Source: Neolewinella antarctica
GTDB lineage: Bacteria > Bacteroidota > Bacteroidia > Chitinophagales > Saprospiraceae
Reading direction: 5' to 3'
Length of the DNA stretch: 64,000 nucleotides
NCBI RefSeq assembly: GCF_011927835.1
Contig: NZ_JAATJH010000008.1
Span: 1-64,000 of the forward strand
The notes beneath the pieces were generated by a model, which saw only the letters and a program-made list of their open reading frames with translations, was not told the origin of the DNA and did no database searches. Of the stretch, positions 1 to 8,841 are shown piece by piece. The position numbers were made by a program, and so were the translations under genes. Numbering within the stretch: position 1 is the first letter of the stretch; the number at the start of each line of letters is the position of its first letter.

Positions 1-81
1 ACTCAAGGGTTACTGGTTCATACATTTGGTAAAATAACAGCCGCAATCCTTGGCAGAATGGATGAATTAGAGCTTATTTAG
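1..81 (+). CDS. C-terminal fragment of an unidentified protein
   Basis: An open frame enters from the left edge and ends at a TAG at 79-81, giving 26 residues that finish in GRMDELELI. I do not recognise the family. It overlaps the first codons of the broken efflux gene that follows in another frame, so it could be the end of an inserted gene that removed the 5' part of that efflux gene, or a chance frame. The sequence is too short to decide. Confidence 0.3.
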   Translation, partial: TQGLLVHTFGKITAAILGRMDELELI

Positions 82-1055
82 CCCATGATTCGCATAACCA
101 ATTTAACGTCCGACAAAACCTGGACCACCTGTTCAACCGGGCCTCCCGCAAAGAATTGGTCGAATCGCGAATTGGTACGGAAGAAGCCCGCATCGGCATC
201 GTGCGCAACGAGCTGGCGTACCGGCTGGCCGTGGCTTATGACGAATGGCGCTACCGGGTCAGCACCCTGGTCCTGGAGGATTCACTACTGGCGCGCTACG
301 TCGCGCTGGAACCCCGGCTTGCGATCCGGCAACGGGCGGGTACGCTGGGCGCGATCGACGAAGAGTTACTCCGGCAAAAAGTCAACTTCGCCCGCCGCAA
401 ACGCGCGCTGTCCCTCAGTCATTACCAAGCCGCCGAGACGGAACTGCGTGCCATCGCGCTCCTGCCACCCACCCTGAACCTGCGACCGCGCCCCCTGGAT
501 ATTATCCCGCCCAGCGACATGACGAGAGACACCGCCAGTGCCTACGAGCAACTTTTGCGCGCCCAAAAGCGCACGCTGCAAAGGGAATCCGCACTGGAGA
601 ACGAACTCAGCACCCAGCCGCAGATTTCCGCCGGCTACTTCATTCAGAGCCTGGAACAGGAATACGCTTTTCAGGGACTTACCCTCGGCGTGGCCGTGCC
701 ACTGGACCGACGCACCGCCAAAGTCCGCAGTGAACAACATCAGCTCGAACGCACCCAACTCGACAACGAAGCGGACGGCTACCGCCAGCGCCGCGACCGG
801 CGACTCGATGACCTTGACGTTAACATCAGCCGTTTGCGCGACGCCATCGTCGGGACGGATGCGGCCACGGAGACCGGTAACGCCCGGTTACTGCGCATCG
901 CCCGGCTACAGTTTGACCAGGGGGCCATCGATTTTCTAACCTTCAGCCAGCTAACCGAAACGCTGCTGACCGACCAGCGGGAACGGCTCGGCCAGCTGCA
1001 CCAACTCCAGCAACTCATCCGGGAACGCCGCTTTCTCGCCAACACCCAATTCTAA
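66..1055 (+). pseudogene. TolC-family outer membrane efflux protein, 5'-truncated
   Basis: The frame ending at 1055 is open back to a TGA at 63-65 and has no start codon near a plausible N-terminus. Residues encoded from about 81 onward (AHDSHNQFN..., then LVESRIGTEEARIGI) already look like the interior of an outer membrane factor. About 320 residues remain where the family usually has 420-480, and the signal peptide is missing. The C-terminal part is rich in Arg, Gln and Glu and predicted helical (QFDQGAIDFLTFSQL, then LTDQRERLGQL), as in the periplasmic helical barrel. It is followed one base later by the adaptor gene, so it was the outer membrane channel of an RND/CusCBA-like exporter. A shortened product could start at the GTG at 156, but would lack export signals. 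The truncation is seen directly; the family call is from sequence pattern. Confidence 0.6.
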
Positions 1056-1056
1056 G

Positions 1057-2133
1057 ATGAAACCGATCTACTTAGCTTTCCTGTGCTTACTTCTGTGTGC
1101 CTGCGGTGAAGAGGACATCGCGCCGCCGCCCGCCCCGACGGAGGTTTCCGCCACGTACGATGCCGGTCTGGTCAAAATCGGTCCGTTGCAGACGCGCACG
1201 ACCGGCCACGAAATTATCTGTACCGGCACCATCGAAGTGCCGCCGACGGACCTGATTTCCGTCCACTCCCGGACCTCTGGCCAGGTGTCCGGCCTGAAAT
1301 ACCTGCCCGGCGACTACGTGAAAAAGGGCGCTCAGTTATTACGAATCTCCACTCCTGAGCTGATCCAGAACCAACGCATTTTTCTGGAAACGAAAGTCCA
1401 GCTCGCCACGGCGAAGCGTGCTTTGGAGCGACAGGATATCCTCAACGCGGGTGATGCCACAACTGCATCCACCGTCGACGCGGCCCGTAGCCAGGTGGAC
1501 TTACTCAACGCGACCTACGCCGGTCTGAAGCAGGAGTTACAACAGTACGGGATCGACGTCGACCGCCTGGAAAGCGACGGTGCTTTTCAGTCTTCCGTGG
1601 GCGTTTACGCGGCGGGCGGTGGATACGTCCATTCCGTGACGACCAACCAGGGGCAGATGGTGTCGCCCACTAATGAGTTAATGCAGATCGCCGGCACCAG
1701 CCACCTCCACCTGGAACTGAGCGTGCCTTCCCGCGAGGCGGCGGCCGTGCGGAAGGGCCAGCGGGTCCGGTTTGCGCTGCCCTTCAACGATACGCGCGGC
1801 GTGGCGACCGTCGAAAAGATCAACCCTATGGTGGATGCGGAAACGGCCACGCTCAACGTGCACTGTCACTTCGGGGGGGAGCTGCCGGAGGGTTTGGTAC
1901 CCGGCTTGTTCATCAACGCGACGATCCTGGCCGGTGAGCGGACACTGACGGGTTTACCCCTGAGCGGCGTTGTTAAGGAGGGAGAACGGTATTTTGGCTA
2001 CCGAGAAGTCGACGGGGATATGATAAAAACGCTGCTTCCGGAGGCGCGGCTGGTGGGTGATTTCGTGGCGTTTCGGCCGGCCGGTGCGGACGGGAATTGG
2101 GTGACGGAAGGGGCTTATTACCTGGGGGAGTGA
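1057..2133 (+). CDS. RND efflux periplasmic adaptor (membrane fusion lipoprotein)
   Basis: A 358-residue membrane-fusion protein that would link an inner-membrane RND pump to a TolC-like channel. A lipoprotein signal ends at Cys16 (LLLCAC). Residues about 70-100 form the barrel-sandwich/lipoyl half with SGQVSGLKYLPGDYVKKG, followed by a long helical hairpin (about 105-175) and a second lipoyl half (GGGYVHSVTTNQGQMV, about 185-205). Then comes the beta-barrel domain. This order matches CusB/CzcB-type adaptors, but no metal-binding Met or His cluster is obvious, so the substrate is unknown. The gene starts one base after the truncated TolC-like gene and no pump gene lies in the window, so it may be orphaned. 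Confidence 0.8.
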   Translation: MKPIYLAFLCLLLCACGEEDIAPPPAPTEVSATYDAGLVKIGPLQTRTTGHEIICTGTIEVPPTDLISVHSRTSGQVSGLKYLPGDYVKKGAQLLRISTPELIQNQRIFLETKVQLATAKRALERQDILNAGDATTASTVDAARSQVDLLNATYAGLKQELQQYGIDVDRLESDGAFQSSVGVYAAGGGYVHSVTTNQGQMVSPTNELMQIAGTSHLHLELSVPSREAAAVRKGQRVRFALPFNDTRGVATVEKINPMVDAETATLNVHCHFGGELPEGLVPGLFINATILAGERTLTGLPLSGVVKEGERYFGYREVDGDMIKTLLPEARLVGDFVAFRPAGADGNWVTEGAYYLGE

Positions 2134-2320
2134 ATGGTGGTTCAGACCGTTTCACGAAGTGATGCGGGATATTACCGGTGAGATCGGCCGTTACTTTCTG
2201 CTGCGCCACCGTATCCGCAATGGGGTAAAAGCACTTTATCTACGCCCGATACTTGTTTTCCGCCATAATCTTGCGGATCATTGCCGAGCCGATCACTCCC
2301 CATCAGTAAACGTCAATCCC

Positions 2321-3505
2321 GTGTCAACTACCCTGAATCAAGTCGCCGCCGCGCTTTCCGGCCCACCGGAATACGTAGTCCGCTCCCCCGGCCGCATCAA
2401 CGTCATCGGCGAGCACACTGATTACAATGGTGGCCTGGTGCTTCCCGCCGCCATCGACCGGAGCATCTTCTTTGCCGCCCGCCGCATCCCGGAAAACGAC
2501 TGGCAACTCAAAGCACTGGACATTGGTCAGGAGGCCACCCTGCCCCTCCCCGTCAATCGGCCCGGGGCCCGGCAGTGGGTTAATTACCTCGCCGGTATCG
2601 GTCGGGAATTTCAGAAATTGGGTTATACGTTGCCCGGTCTGGAATTATCCTTCGGGGGCGATTTGCCCGCGGGCGCGGGGATGAGCAGTTCCGCGGCGCT
2701 CGAAGGCGGCATCGCTTTTCTGCTCAACGAGCTGGTGCAGGCTGGCCTCGGTCGCGTCGACCTCGCCCGCCTCACGCAGCGCAGTAGTAACGAGTTCCTG
2801 GGGGTTCCGAGTGGCATCATGGATCAGTTCGCCAGCCTCAACGGTTCTCCGGACGGGCCGCTGTTACTTAACTGTACGACGCTCGACTACCGGGTGATCA
2901 CTAATAAGCTGTCGGATCATACCTTTTTGCTCGTTAACTCCCTGGTATCTCACGACCTTGCTAACAGTGAATACCCCGTCCGCGTGGCTCAGTGCCGGGA
3001 GGCGCTACGGGCTATTCAAGTTAACTACCCGGACGTGAAAAGTTTGGGCGCGACTACGCTGGATCAATTAATGGATATTTCCGACACCTGCTCCCCGATT
3101 GCGATGCAGCGCGCTCGCTTTGTGGTTCGGGAAAACCAGCGGGTTATCAAAATGGTCGGGGCACTGCGGGAAGGCAACGCCGATCTGGCCATCAGCCTCC
3201 TTAACGAAACCCACGCGGGCTTGCGCAACGCGTACGAGGTGAGCTGTCCGGAGGTGGACTATTTGCAGCAGCAGGCTACCCGAGTGTTCTCGGGCTCCGC
3301 CGTTGGTGCCCGGATTATGGGCGGCGGCTTCGGCGGTTGCACCATTAACTTGGTTAGGCGAGCGGACGCCGCGGACTTTATTGATTTTATTAAAAACGCT
3401 TACCACCGGGAATTTGGTCGCTGGCCGGACGTCTATCCCGTCACGCTTGCCGCCGGGACTAACTTTGTTCCCGTCTCGAGCACACCAACCGGCCACTCCG
3501 GTTGA
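2321..3505 (+). CDS. galK: Galactokinase
   Basis: Phosphorylates D-galactose to galactose-1-phosphate with ATP, the first step of the Leloir pathway, in the cytoplasm. I chose the GTG at 2321, giving 394 residues, close to the usual 380-400. An in-frame ATG at 2159 would add about 54 residues with no family resemblance. The galactokinase signature GRINVIGEHTDYNGG lies at residues 24-38, the GHMP ATP-binding loop LPAGAGMSSSAALEGG at about 115-130, and the C-terminal GHMP motif ARIMGGGFGGCT near residue 340. No galT, galE or sugar transporter is adjacent, so it appears to be a single gene. Product identity is secure; the start is less so because no clear ribosome-binding site is visible. Confidence 0.93.
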   Translation: MSTTLNQVAAALSGPPEYVVRSPGRINVIGEHTDYNGGLVLPAAIDRSIFFAARRIPENDWQLKALDIGQEATLPLPVNRPGARQWVNYLAGIGREFQKLGYTLPGLELSFGGDLPAGAGMSSSAALEGGIAFLLNELVQAGLGRVDLARLTQRSSNEFLGVPSGIMDQFASLNGSPDGPLLLNCTTLDYRVITNKLSDHTFLLVNSLVSHDLANSEYPVRVAQCREALRAIQVNYPDVKSLGATTLDQLMDISDTCSPIAMQRARFVVRENQRVIKMVGALREGNADLAISLLNETHAGLRNAYEVSCPEVDYLQQQATRVFSGSAVGARIMGGGFGGCTINLVRRADAADFIDFIKNAYHREFGRWPDVYPVTLAAGTNFVPVSSTPTGHSG

Positions 3506-3680
3506 TTGCGCGCGCGTGCTGAAATCTTCTACGGTAGTAGGACTAAGGGCAGGTTACGACTTTGTATTTCACCAGCATTTTATTCATGAACTGCAGTTTG
3601 CGGGCCGATAAATTTATCACCCTAAGTAGTTGGACAATATTATTATAACATTTTGACGAGCGTAGCGAGCTGCCTCGTCT

Positions 3681-3702
3681 CCCCTCTACCTTCGGAGAGG
3701 GG
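3681..3702. repeat. Short palindromic hairpin CCCCTCT...AGAGGGG
   Basis: CCCCTCT and AGAGGGG arms surround ACCTTCGG with a stable TTCG-type loop, followed by a purine-rich run GGCCGGGGGAGAGGG. Hairpins of this kind occur widely between bacterial genes. It lies about 175 bp after galK and could act as a terminator, but lacks a clean T-run. Confidence 0.5.
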
Positions 3703-3847
3703 CCGGGGGAGAGGGTTACAAGATGTACGTTTAATATTGTCCGAGTACTTAATCCAATTTTTTCATAGATTCAAGGTTGTTGTACCTAAAAAGAACGACG
3801 TGCCTGAGTCCCTGAGCTTTGACTACGTAAAGCGATGGGCTTTAGAC

Positions 3848-4031
3848 CATACTACCGGACATCTTCTCCCGGACGCTTGGAGGACCTCAACAATTTCACC
3901 TTCGGCTTCACGGCGGAGGGCGCTCCAAGGTCTTCAAATAAGATTCTGGAACCTTGGAGCGTCTCGAAACCAAAGCGTAGCGAAGCGTTTCGAGTCCTCC
4001 AAGCGTTCGATTTGAAATGTCCAGTAGTGTG
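3848..4031. repeat. 184-bp composite element with REP palindromes (copy 1)
   Basis: Outer inverted arms CATACTACCGGACAT (3848-3862) and ATGTCCAGTAGTGTG (4017-4031) enclose head-to-head REP-like units: GGACGCTTGGAGGAC, GCGCTCCAAGGTC, CCTTGGAGCGTC and GTCCTCCAAGCGTTC. The copy at 51758-51941 has the same length and organisation. The internal units match those around the RAYT transposase at 47.1-47.7 kb, which is the likely source of mobilisation. Confidence 0.8.
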
Positions 4032-4157
4032 GTTTACAAGATAAACGAGAAGTTAAAATCGCATAAACCTCGCCCGTCCGCCGCCTGACGAGTATTTTGG
4101 GGCAAACCGGTCATTAACGGTTATACAGACCCGAGTCTCTTCGCATAACGAGCAATT

Positions 4158-4928
4158 ATGAAAATAATCTTTCTGTTACTTTTTCTGGGGGTCAACTCCG
4201 TGCACGCGCAAACCTACGAAGCTAAATACGAAGCGAGACTCAAAACAGGTAACGGTCAGCTCTGGTCGGGACCAACTACCCTAGTTTTTGACAATATCTC
4301 CGCCGCCTTCACTACGGATGCTTGGCCTACGGAAAGTGCTCTTTTTGACGTTGACGCTAATAACATGGTATGGATAGACCCAGATTCCGAGGGGATGAAG
4401 ATTTATACCAACTTCAATCTCGGCGTACAGAAATATAAAGTTAGTTACGGTAGCCCTAAACCCTGGAATTTTATATTTACGGATAGTATACCCAAAATTA
4501 ATTGGTCGATGTCGGAGGGGCATCGTACCATTGCGGGGGTTGACGCCCTCAAAGCAGTGGGTTCTTTTGGCGGAAGAACGTACACGGCTTGGTTTGCCCC
4601 TACCATCCCCAGCGCATTCGGGCCGTACCGTTTTACGGGGTTACCGGGGTTGATCGTTGGCATTGAATCTGACGATGGTTTAATTAGTTATACCCTGTCC
4701 TCATTCAACGAAGTTAGTGGTAATGATCAGCGCATCTTACCTCCCGTAGATGGTAAAGAAGCTACTTTGCGGGAGTACGAAAAATACGTAATCGCCAATC
4801 TACTAAGGGCTGAAAGTAATTCTACCGAAACTACAAAAGTTACGCTAACCAATCCAGCATCCGATTACGATATTATCAAGGACCGTTGGACGATCATCAG
4901 CGACTACAAGCGCAAACGCGGCTATTAG
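4158..4928 (+). CDS. GLPGLI family secreted protein
   Basis: A 256-residue protein with a cleavable signal peptide (residues 1-17, ending VHAQ). It carries the diagnostic motif FTGLPGLI at about residues 159-166, which names this Bacteroidota family. The rest is beta-rich (YEAKYEARLKTGNG at the start, AWFAPTIPSAFGPYRF before the motif). The family function is unknown. Members are typically exported and often sit before a carboxypeptidase-regulatory-like or TonB-receptor-like gene. That arrangement is seen here too, but the partner is only a remnant starting at the stop of this gene. Start chosen at ATG 4158, directly before the hydrophobic signal. Confidence 0.88.
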   Translation: MKIIFLLLFLGVNSVHAQTYEAKYEARLKTGNGQLWSGPTTLVFDNISAAFTTDAWPTESALFDVDANNMVWIDPDSEGMKIYTNFNLGVQKYKVSYGSPKPWNFIFTDSIPKINWSMSEGHRTIAGVDALKAVGSFGGRTYTAWFAPTIPSAFGPYRFTGLPGLIVGIESDDGLISYTLSSFNEVSGNDQRILPPVDGKEATLREYEKYVIANLLRAESNSTETTKVTLTNPASDYDIIKDRWTIISDYKRKRGY

Positions 4929-5115
4929 CCCGTGCCTGGGCTTATTTATCGCCTTGCTTCTGGCCGTTTTACCCCGCACCCGCGTCAGCGCCCAACACAC
5001 TTTAACTGGAAAAGTGACGGACTGGCAAGGTGATGGGGTGCCCGCCGCGGCGCTTACCTTCCACGATGTTTACGGGAGAGATCGAAGTATACGGCAAACC
5101 ACTGCACCTTTTTAA
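4924..5115 (+). pseudogene. Carboxypeptidase-regulatory-like/TonB-receptor-like gene, N-terminal remnant
   Basis: Overlapping the stop of the GLPGLI gene, an open frame encodes a hydrophobic signal (LGLFIALLLAVLP, then RTRVSAQ) followed by HTLTGKVTDWQGDGVPAAAL. This is the classic start of a carboxypeptidase D regulatory-like domain, as in the usual downstream partner of GLPGLI genes. The frame stops at TAA 5113-5115 after about 60 residues and has no ATG. The expected protein would have several hundred residues, so it is a truncated pseudogene. Bases 4976-4993 inside it match the dispersed GC-rich 18-mer described at other sites. Confidence 0.6.
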
Positions 5116-5356
5116 TACAAATTAAATTAATCTAGCAAGTCACCAACGCGAGGGCTTCGGAAGGGGTGATTATCTCCCTGACACTGACGCGGCGTATCTT
5201 CGACCTTTCAATTAGCGCAGCGCTGAGCAAAAGTATCCGTAGAGAGTTCAATTTCTGTGGGTATCGTTAGCCGTGGCTACACGTTCGGGCTGGCCGCTCC
5301 GTAAAATGCAGTTGACAATTGTGGGTCCGGTTCGTTTTGTATTAAATTTAATTCAT

Positions 5357-6928
5357 ATGTCTCTTTTTGCTAACTCCCGTTTTTTCCTGCTCGTCGGCAC
5401 CTTGCTGCTGTTTCATTTGGGCGCCGCAGCGCAGGTGCCGGGTTGTACGGATGAAGAGCAGGGTTTACGGGTGATGACCTACAACGTCCGGCTCGACGTG
5501 GCCAGTGACGGGGAAAACGCCTGGCCGAACCGAAAAGAATTTTTGGCCACCCAAATAGAGTTCCACGCGCCGGACGTACTCGGCACCCAGGAGGGAACCC
5601 CGGCCCAGGTCGACTGGCTCGACGGGCGACTCACCGACTACGCCCGCATCGGTGAGGGCCGGGAAGGTGGTCACGCCGGGGAGTATTCCGCCGTGTACTA
5701 CAACCGCCACCGACTAAGAGTAAAAGACTCCGGCACCTTCTGGCTTTCGGAAACGCCGGACACCGTCTCGACGGGGTGGGACGCCGCCCTGCCGCGCATC
5801 GTTACCTGGGGGCGGTTTGCCGAGCGCGGCGGCGACCGGGACTTCTTCGTTTTCAACACTCACTTCGACCACGTGGGGGAGCAAGCCCGCCAGAACAGCG
5901 CCGAGTTAATCCTCACCATGGTCGATTCGCTGAACAAGGGCGGTCTGCCCTTCGTGGTTACCGGAGATTTGAACCTCACGCCGGAAACCGCGCCCCTACA
6001 AAAGCTTTCCGCGGTGCTCACCGATGCCTTCGTCGCCGCACCGATCCGCCTCGGCCCCGTCGGCACCTTTACCGGCTTCAAGCACGATGTTGCCGCCACG
6101 CGACGGATCGACTACGTGATGGTCAGCCCCGGGGTGGAGGTCGTTAACTACGCCACGCTCACGGATGCGGTGGATGGTCGGTACGCTTCGGATCACTTTG
6201 CCGTTGTATCTACTTTGCACCTGCGGCCGCGCCCCTTAATCATCGCCCACCGCGGGGCCAGCGGCTACGCCCTCGAAAACTCCCTGGATGCTTTCCGCAA
6301 GGCCGTTGAACTGAAGGCCGACATGATCGAGCTCGACGTGTTTACGCTGAAGGACGGTCGGGTCGTTTGTTTCCACGACGGTGACCTTAAGCGCCTCACC
6401 GGGACGGAAGGAAAAATTGTGGACTACACCCTGGCCGAACTCAATCAACTCACGCTCTCCGATGGCTCACGCATTCCGCTGCTCAGCGACGCGATGAAGG
6501 TGATGGACAAACAACTGCGCCTCAACGTGGAACTCAAGGGGCCCGGCACGGCCGAGCCGACCTACCGCATCATTGAGGAAGCCATCCGGGAGCAAGGTTG
6601 GAAGATCGAAGACTTTCACATCTCAAGTTTCCGCCACGACGAGCTCAAACAAATGCGGGCGCTCGACGACCGCATTGAAATTGGTATTTTACCCCACGGC
6701 TCCCCCGTCGCGGCAATGGAAGTTGGCAAGGAAGTTGGCGCGTACTCGATCAACGCCTACCTCGGTAGCCTCAACCCGGAGTCCGTCGCCGAACTCCACG
6801 ACGCGGGCTTCAAGATCTTTGCCTGGACGGTCAACAGCCACGGGGACATCCGCCGGCTGCTGGACCTGGGGATCGACGGTTACATTACTAATTACCCCGA
6901 CCGGGTGGGGCAAGTTGCCGCCGAATAA
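5357..6928 (+). CDS. Secreted fusion: endonuclease/exonuclease/phosphatase domain + glycerophosphodiester phosphodiesterase
   Basis: A 523-residue protein from ATG 5357, chosen because it directly precedes a signal peptide ending GAAAQ; a GTG at 5273 would add an unrelated leader. Residues about 35-295 form an EEP (DNase I/sphingomyelinase-like) domain: MTYNVRLD, GTQEG (acidic metal ligand), NTHFDHVG, GDLNLTPE, DYVMVSPG and SDHFAVV. Residues about 300-520 form a GDPD domain of the UgpQ type: AHRGASGYALENS, ELDVFTLKDGRVVCFHDGD, LNVELKGPG and AWTVNS. All catalytic landmarks of both halves are present, so both are probably active metal-dependent phosphodiesterases in the periplasm or outside. 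It precedes a sulfatase by 21 bp and SusC/D follow, suggesting stepwise degradation of a phosphorylated or sulfated organic substrate. The substrate is inferred, not shown. Confidence 0.88.
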   Translation: MSLFANSRFFLLVGTLLLFHLGAAAQVPGCTDEEQGLRVMTYNVRLDVASDGENAWPNRKEFLATQIEFHAPDVLGTQEGTPAQVDWLDGRLTDYARIGEGREGGHAGEYSAVYYNRHRLRVKDSGTFWLSETPDTVSTGWDAALPRIVTWGRFAERGGDRDFFVFNTHFDHVGEQARQNSAELILTMVDSLNKGGLPFVVTGDLNLTPETAPLQKLSAVLTDAFVAAPIRLGPVGTFTGFKHDVAATRRIDYVMVSPGVEVVNYATLTDAVDGRYASDHFAVVSTLHLRPRPLIIAHRGASGYALENSLDAFRKAVELKADMIELDVFTLKDGRVVCFHDGDLKRLTGTEGKIVDYTLAELNQLTLSDGSRIPLLSDAMKVMDKQLRLNVELKGPGTAEPTYRIIEEAIREQGWKIEDFHISSFRHDELKQMRALDDRIEIGILPHGSPVAAMEVGKEVGAYSINAYLGSLNPESVAELHDAGFKIFAWTVNSHGDIRRLLDLGIDGYITNYPDRVGQVAAE

Positions 6929-6949
6929 CGAGACATAAATCATTGCGCC

Positions 6950-8440
6950 ATGAAGCCGATCACGCTCCTTTCGATATTACTCTGCGTCTGTTCCTGCACC
7001 GCGCCAAAGAGCAGCAGTTCCGCATCCGAGACGCCGCCGAACGTGCTTTTGATCGTCGTCGATGATCAGGGCTACGCTGATTTCTCCCCGTTCGACAACT
7101 ACGAGGGGGCGGCTCACACGACGAGCATGGCGCGGCTGGCCGAATCCGGCACCGTGTATTCGCAAGCCTACGTTACTGCCCCGGTGTGCAGCCCATCCCG
7201 GGTGGGCTTGCTGACGGGTAAGAACCAGTTTCGCTGGGACGGCCCCGCCAGCTGGGGGCCGGGGCTGCCGGAGAGCGTAAAGACCATGGCGGAATACCTG
7301 CGGGAAGCTGGCTACGCCACCGCCCGCATCGGCAAGAACGACCTGGGCCGGAACTTCCACGCGGCGTTCGACAAACGGGAGTATCCCCTCCGCCACGGCT
7401 ACGACGAATTTCTCGGCTTCAACGCCCACGCCCACGATTTCTGGCTCCACAGCGCGGAGATGCGCGACCGCACGCCGGACCCCTCCGGAACCAGTGCCGT
7501 GCTGGGCCCACTGCTGCACAACGAAGGCGAAAAGAGCTACGACGAGGGCTACCTGACCGACATTTTAACGGACGAAGCGATTAGCTACCTCAACGACGGG
7601 AAGCGCAAGGAAAAGCCCTTTTTCCTAACCTTGTCCTATAATGCCGTCCACCACCTGATCCACGAGGTGCCACAGAAGTACCTGGATATGTACGGTGCCC
7701 CGGCCATCCCTAATTACGACCCCGCCGACAGCCTCGCTTTCGGCAAACAGGTGACGGGGTCCTACTCGGCTTACTACGATAAGTACTCGCGGGTGGGCGA
7801 CATTTCGGAAGGGCCGCTGCGCAACTACTACCTCGCCAACATTCACTGCCTGGACGATAACATCGGACGGCTGCTCGACGCGCTGGAAACGAGCGGTATG
7901 GACCAAAACACGCTGGTCGTGTTCATCTCGGACAACGGGGGATCACCGCTGACCGGAGCGAGCAACGCTCCCCTGGCCGGCGGAAAGTATTCACTCTGGG
8001 AAGGTGGCATTCGGGTACCGATGGCCGTGAGTTGGCCGGGGCACGTAGCGGCCGGGGCACACGAGAAACGCATGGTTTCCGCCCTCGACGTGCTACCGAC
8101 CGTGGCCAAGGCGGCGGGGATAACGCTCGCCGACGCCACCCTCGACGGGCGGCTGCTTTCCGAGCCGGATTCGGACCGCCTGCTCGTCTGGAAGTGGCAG
8201 CAAACCTGGGCGGTGCGCCGGGGGGAATACAAGCTAACCAACTCCAACGAAAACCACTGGAAGAGTCGGCCGTCGGCGCAGTACATCGCACCGATCTCCG
8301 ACAGCCTGAACCTGAAGCTATTCAACGTGGACACGGACCCGGGCGAACGAGACGACCTCGCGGCGAGCATGCCCGCGAAGGTGGAGGAACTGGAGGCGGC
8401 TTACCGGGATTGGTGCGCGGCTAATTTACAGAAGTATTGA
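6950..8440 (+). CDS. Sulfatase (arylsulfatase family), lipoprotein
   Basis: A 496-residue type I sulfatase hydrolysing sulfate esters. The lipoprotein signal ends CVCSC (Cys16). The catalytic motif CSPSR-VGLLTG starts at Cys80, the cysteine that a formylglycine-generating enzyme converts. Metal-site and family landmarks include LLIVVDDQGYADFSP at the N-terminal side and FISDNGGSPLTGASNAPL with GGKYSLWEGGIRVP in the C-terminal half. The terminal domain (ERDDLAASMPAKVEELEAAY) is typical of glycan sulfatases. It lies 21 bp after the EEP-GDPD gene and probably shares its transcript. No maturase gene is in the window. The substrate (sulfated polysaccharide or small sulfate ester) cannot be read from sequence. 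Confidence 0.92.
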   Translation: MKPITLLSILLCVCSCTAPKSSSSASETPPNVLLIVVDDQGYADFSPFDNYEGAAHTTSMARLAESGTVYSQAYVTAPVCSPSRVGLLTGKNQFRWDGPASWGPGLPESVKTMAEYLREAGYATARIGKNDLGRNFHAAFDKREYPLRHGYDEFLGFNAHAHDFWLHSAEMRDRTPDPSGTSAVLGPLLHNEGEKSYDEGYLTDILTDEAISYLNDGKRKEKPFFLTLSYNAVHHLIHEVPQKYLDMYGAPAIPNYDPADSLAFGKQVTGSYSAYYDKYSRVGDISEGPLRNYYLANIHCLDDNIGRLLDALETSGMDQNTLVVFISDNGGSPLTGASNAPLAGGKYSLWEGGIRVPMAVSWPGHVAAGAHEKRMVSALDVLPTVAKAAGITLADATLDGRLLSEPDSDRLLVWKWQQTWAVRRGEYKLTNSNENHWKSRPSAQYIAPISDSLNLKLFNVDTDPGERDDLAASMPAKVEELEAAYRDWCAANLQKY

Positions 8441-8841
8441 GGCTAACCCCGGGGTTGAATGCAGGCAATCGCCTCCGTAATTAGTTTATGGGGCAGCGCG
8501 GTCCGTGTTATTCCGCCGATAACTACCCGTAGTTCGACGGAGCACCGACTAACGGTAGGTTAACGCAGCTTTAAGTTTGGTTTATTCTTTAGGTGCGGAA
8601 GCCGTTGTTCTCCGATAATTTAACCAATCCAAGAGAACAGAATATTAATTCCGCACTATTTTGTACGGCAAAGTGGTGCGGTTTTAATATATGTGGTTTG
8701 TATTGAGCTCGGGAACGGAGACCCGACATGTACCCTAATATGTCTACCTTTATGGCATCCTACTGGGCTTTCTCCGAATACCGGTGCGAGCGGATAGAAA
8801 GAATTAAAGCCGTCTGACGGAAAATAATAGCAGCTAAGTAT
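8441..8841. other. Intergenic region upstream of susC-like gene
   Basis: About 400 bp of AT-richer DNA with no coding signal. It presumably carries the promoter for the SusC/SusD pair. I found no exact match to the Bacteroidota TTTG / TAnnTTTG promoter pattern. Confidence 0.5.

Larger units (their letters stand above)
3506..4157. other. Intergenic region with repeats
   Basis: This 650-bp stretch holds no convincing gene. It contains a short GC-rich hairpin (3681-3702) and a complete 184-bp REP-bearing element (3848-4031). Short frames across it are products of the repeats. Confidence 0.7.

Noticed and set aside
3653-4015. Plus-strand frame of 120 codons
   Set aside because: It is made of the hairpin and REP element sequence, so it is a product of repeats.
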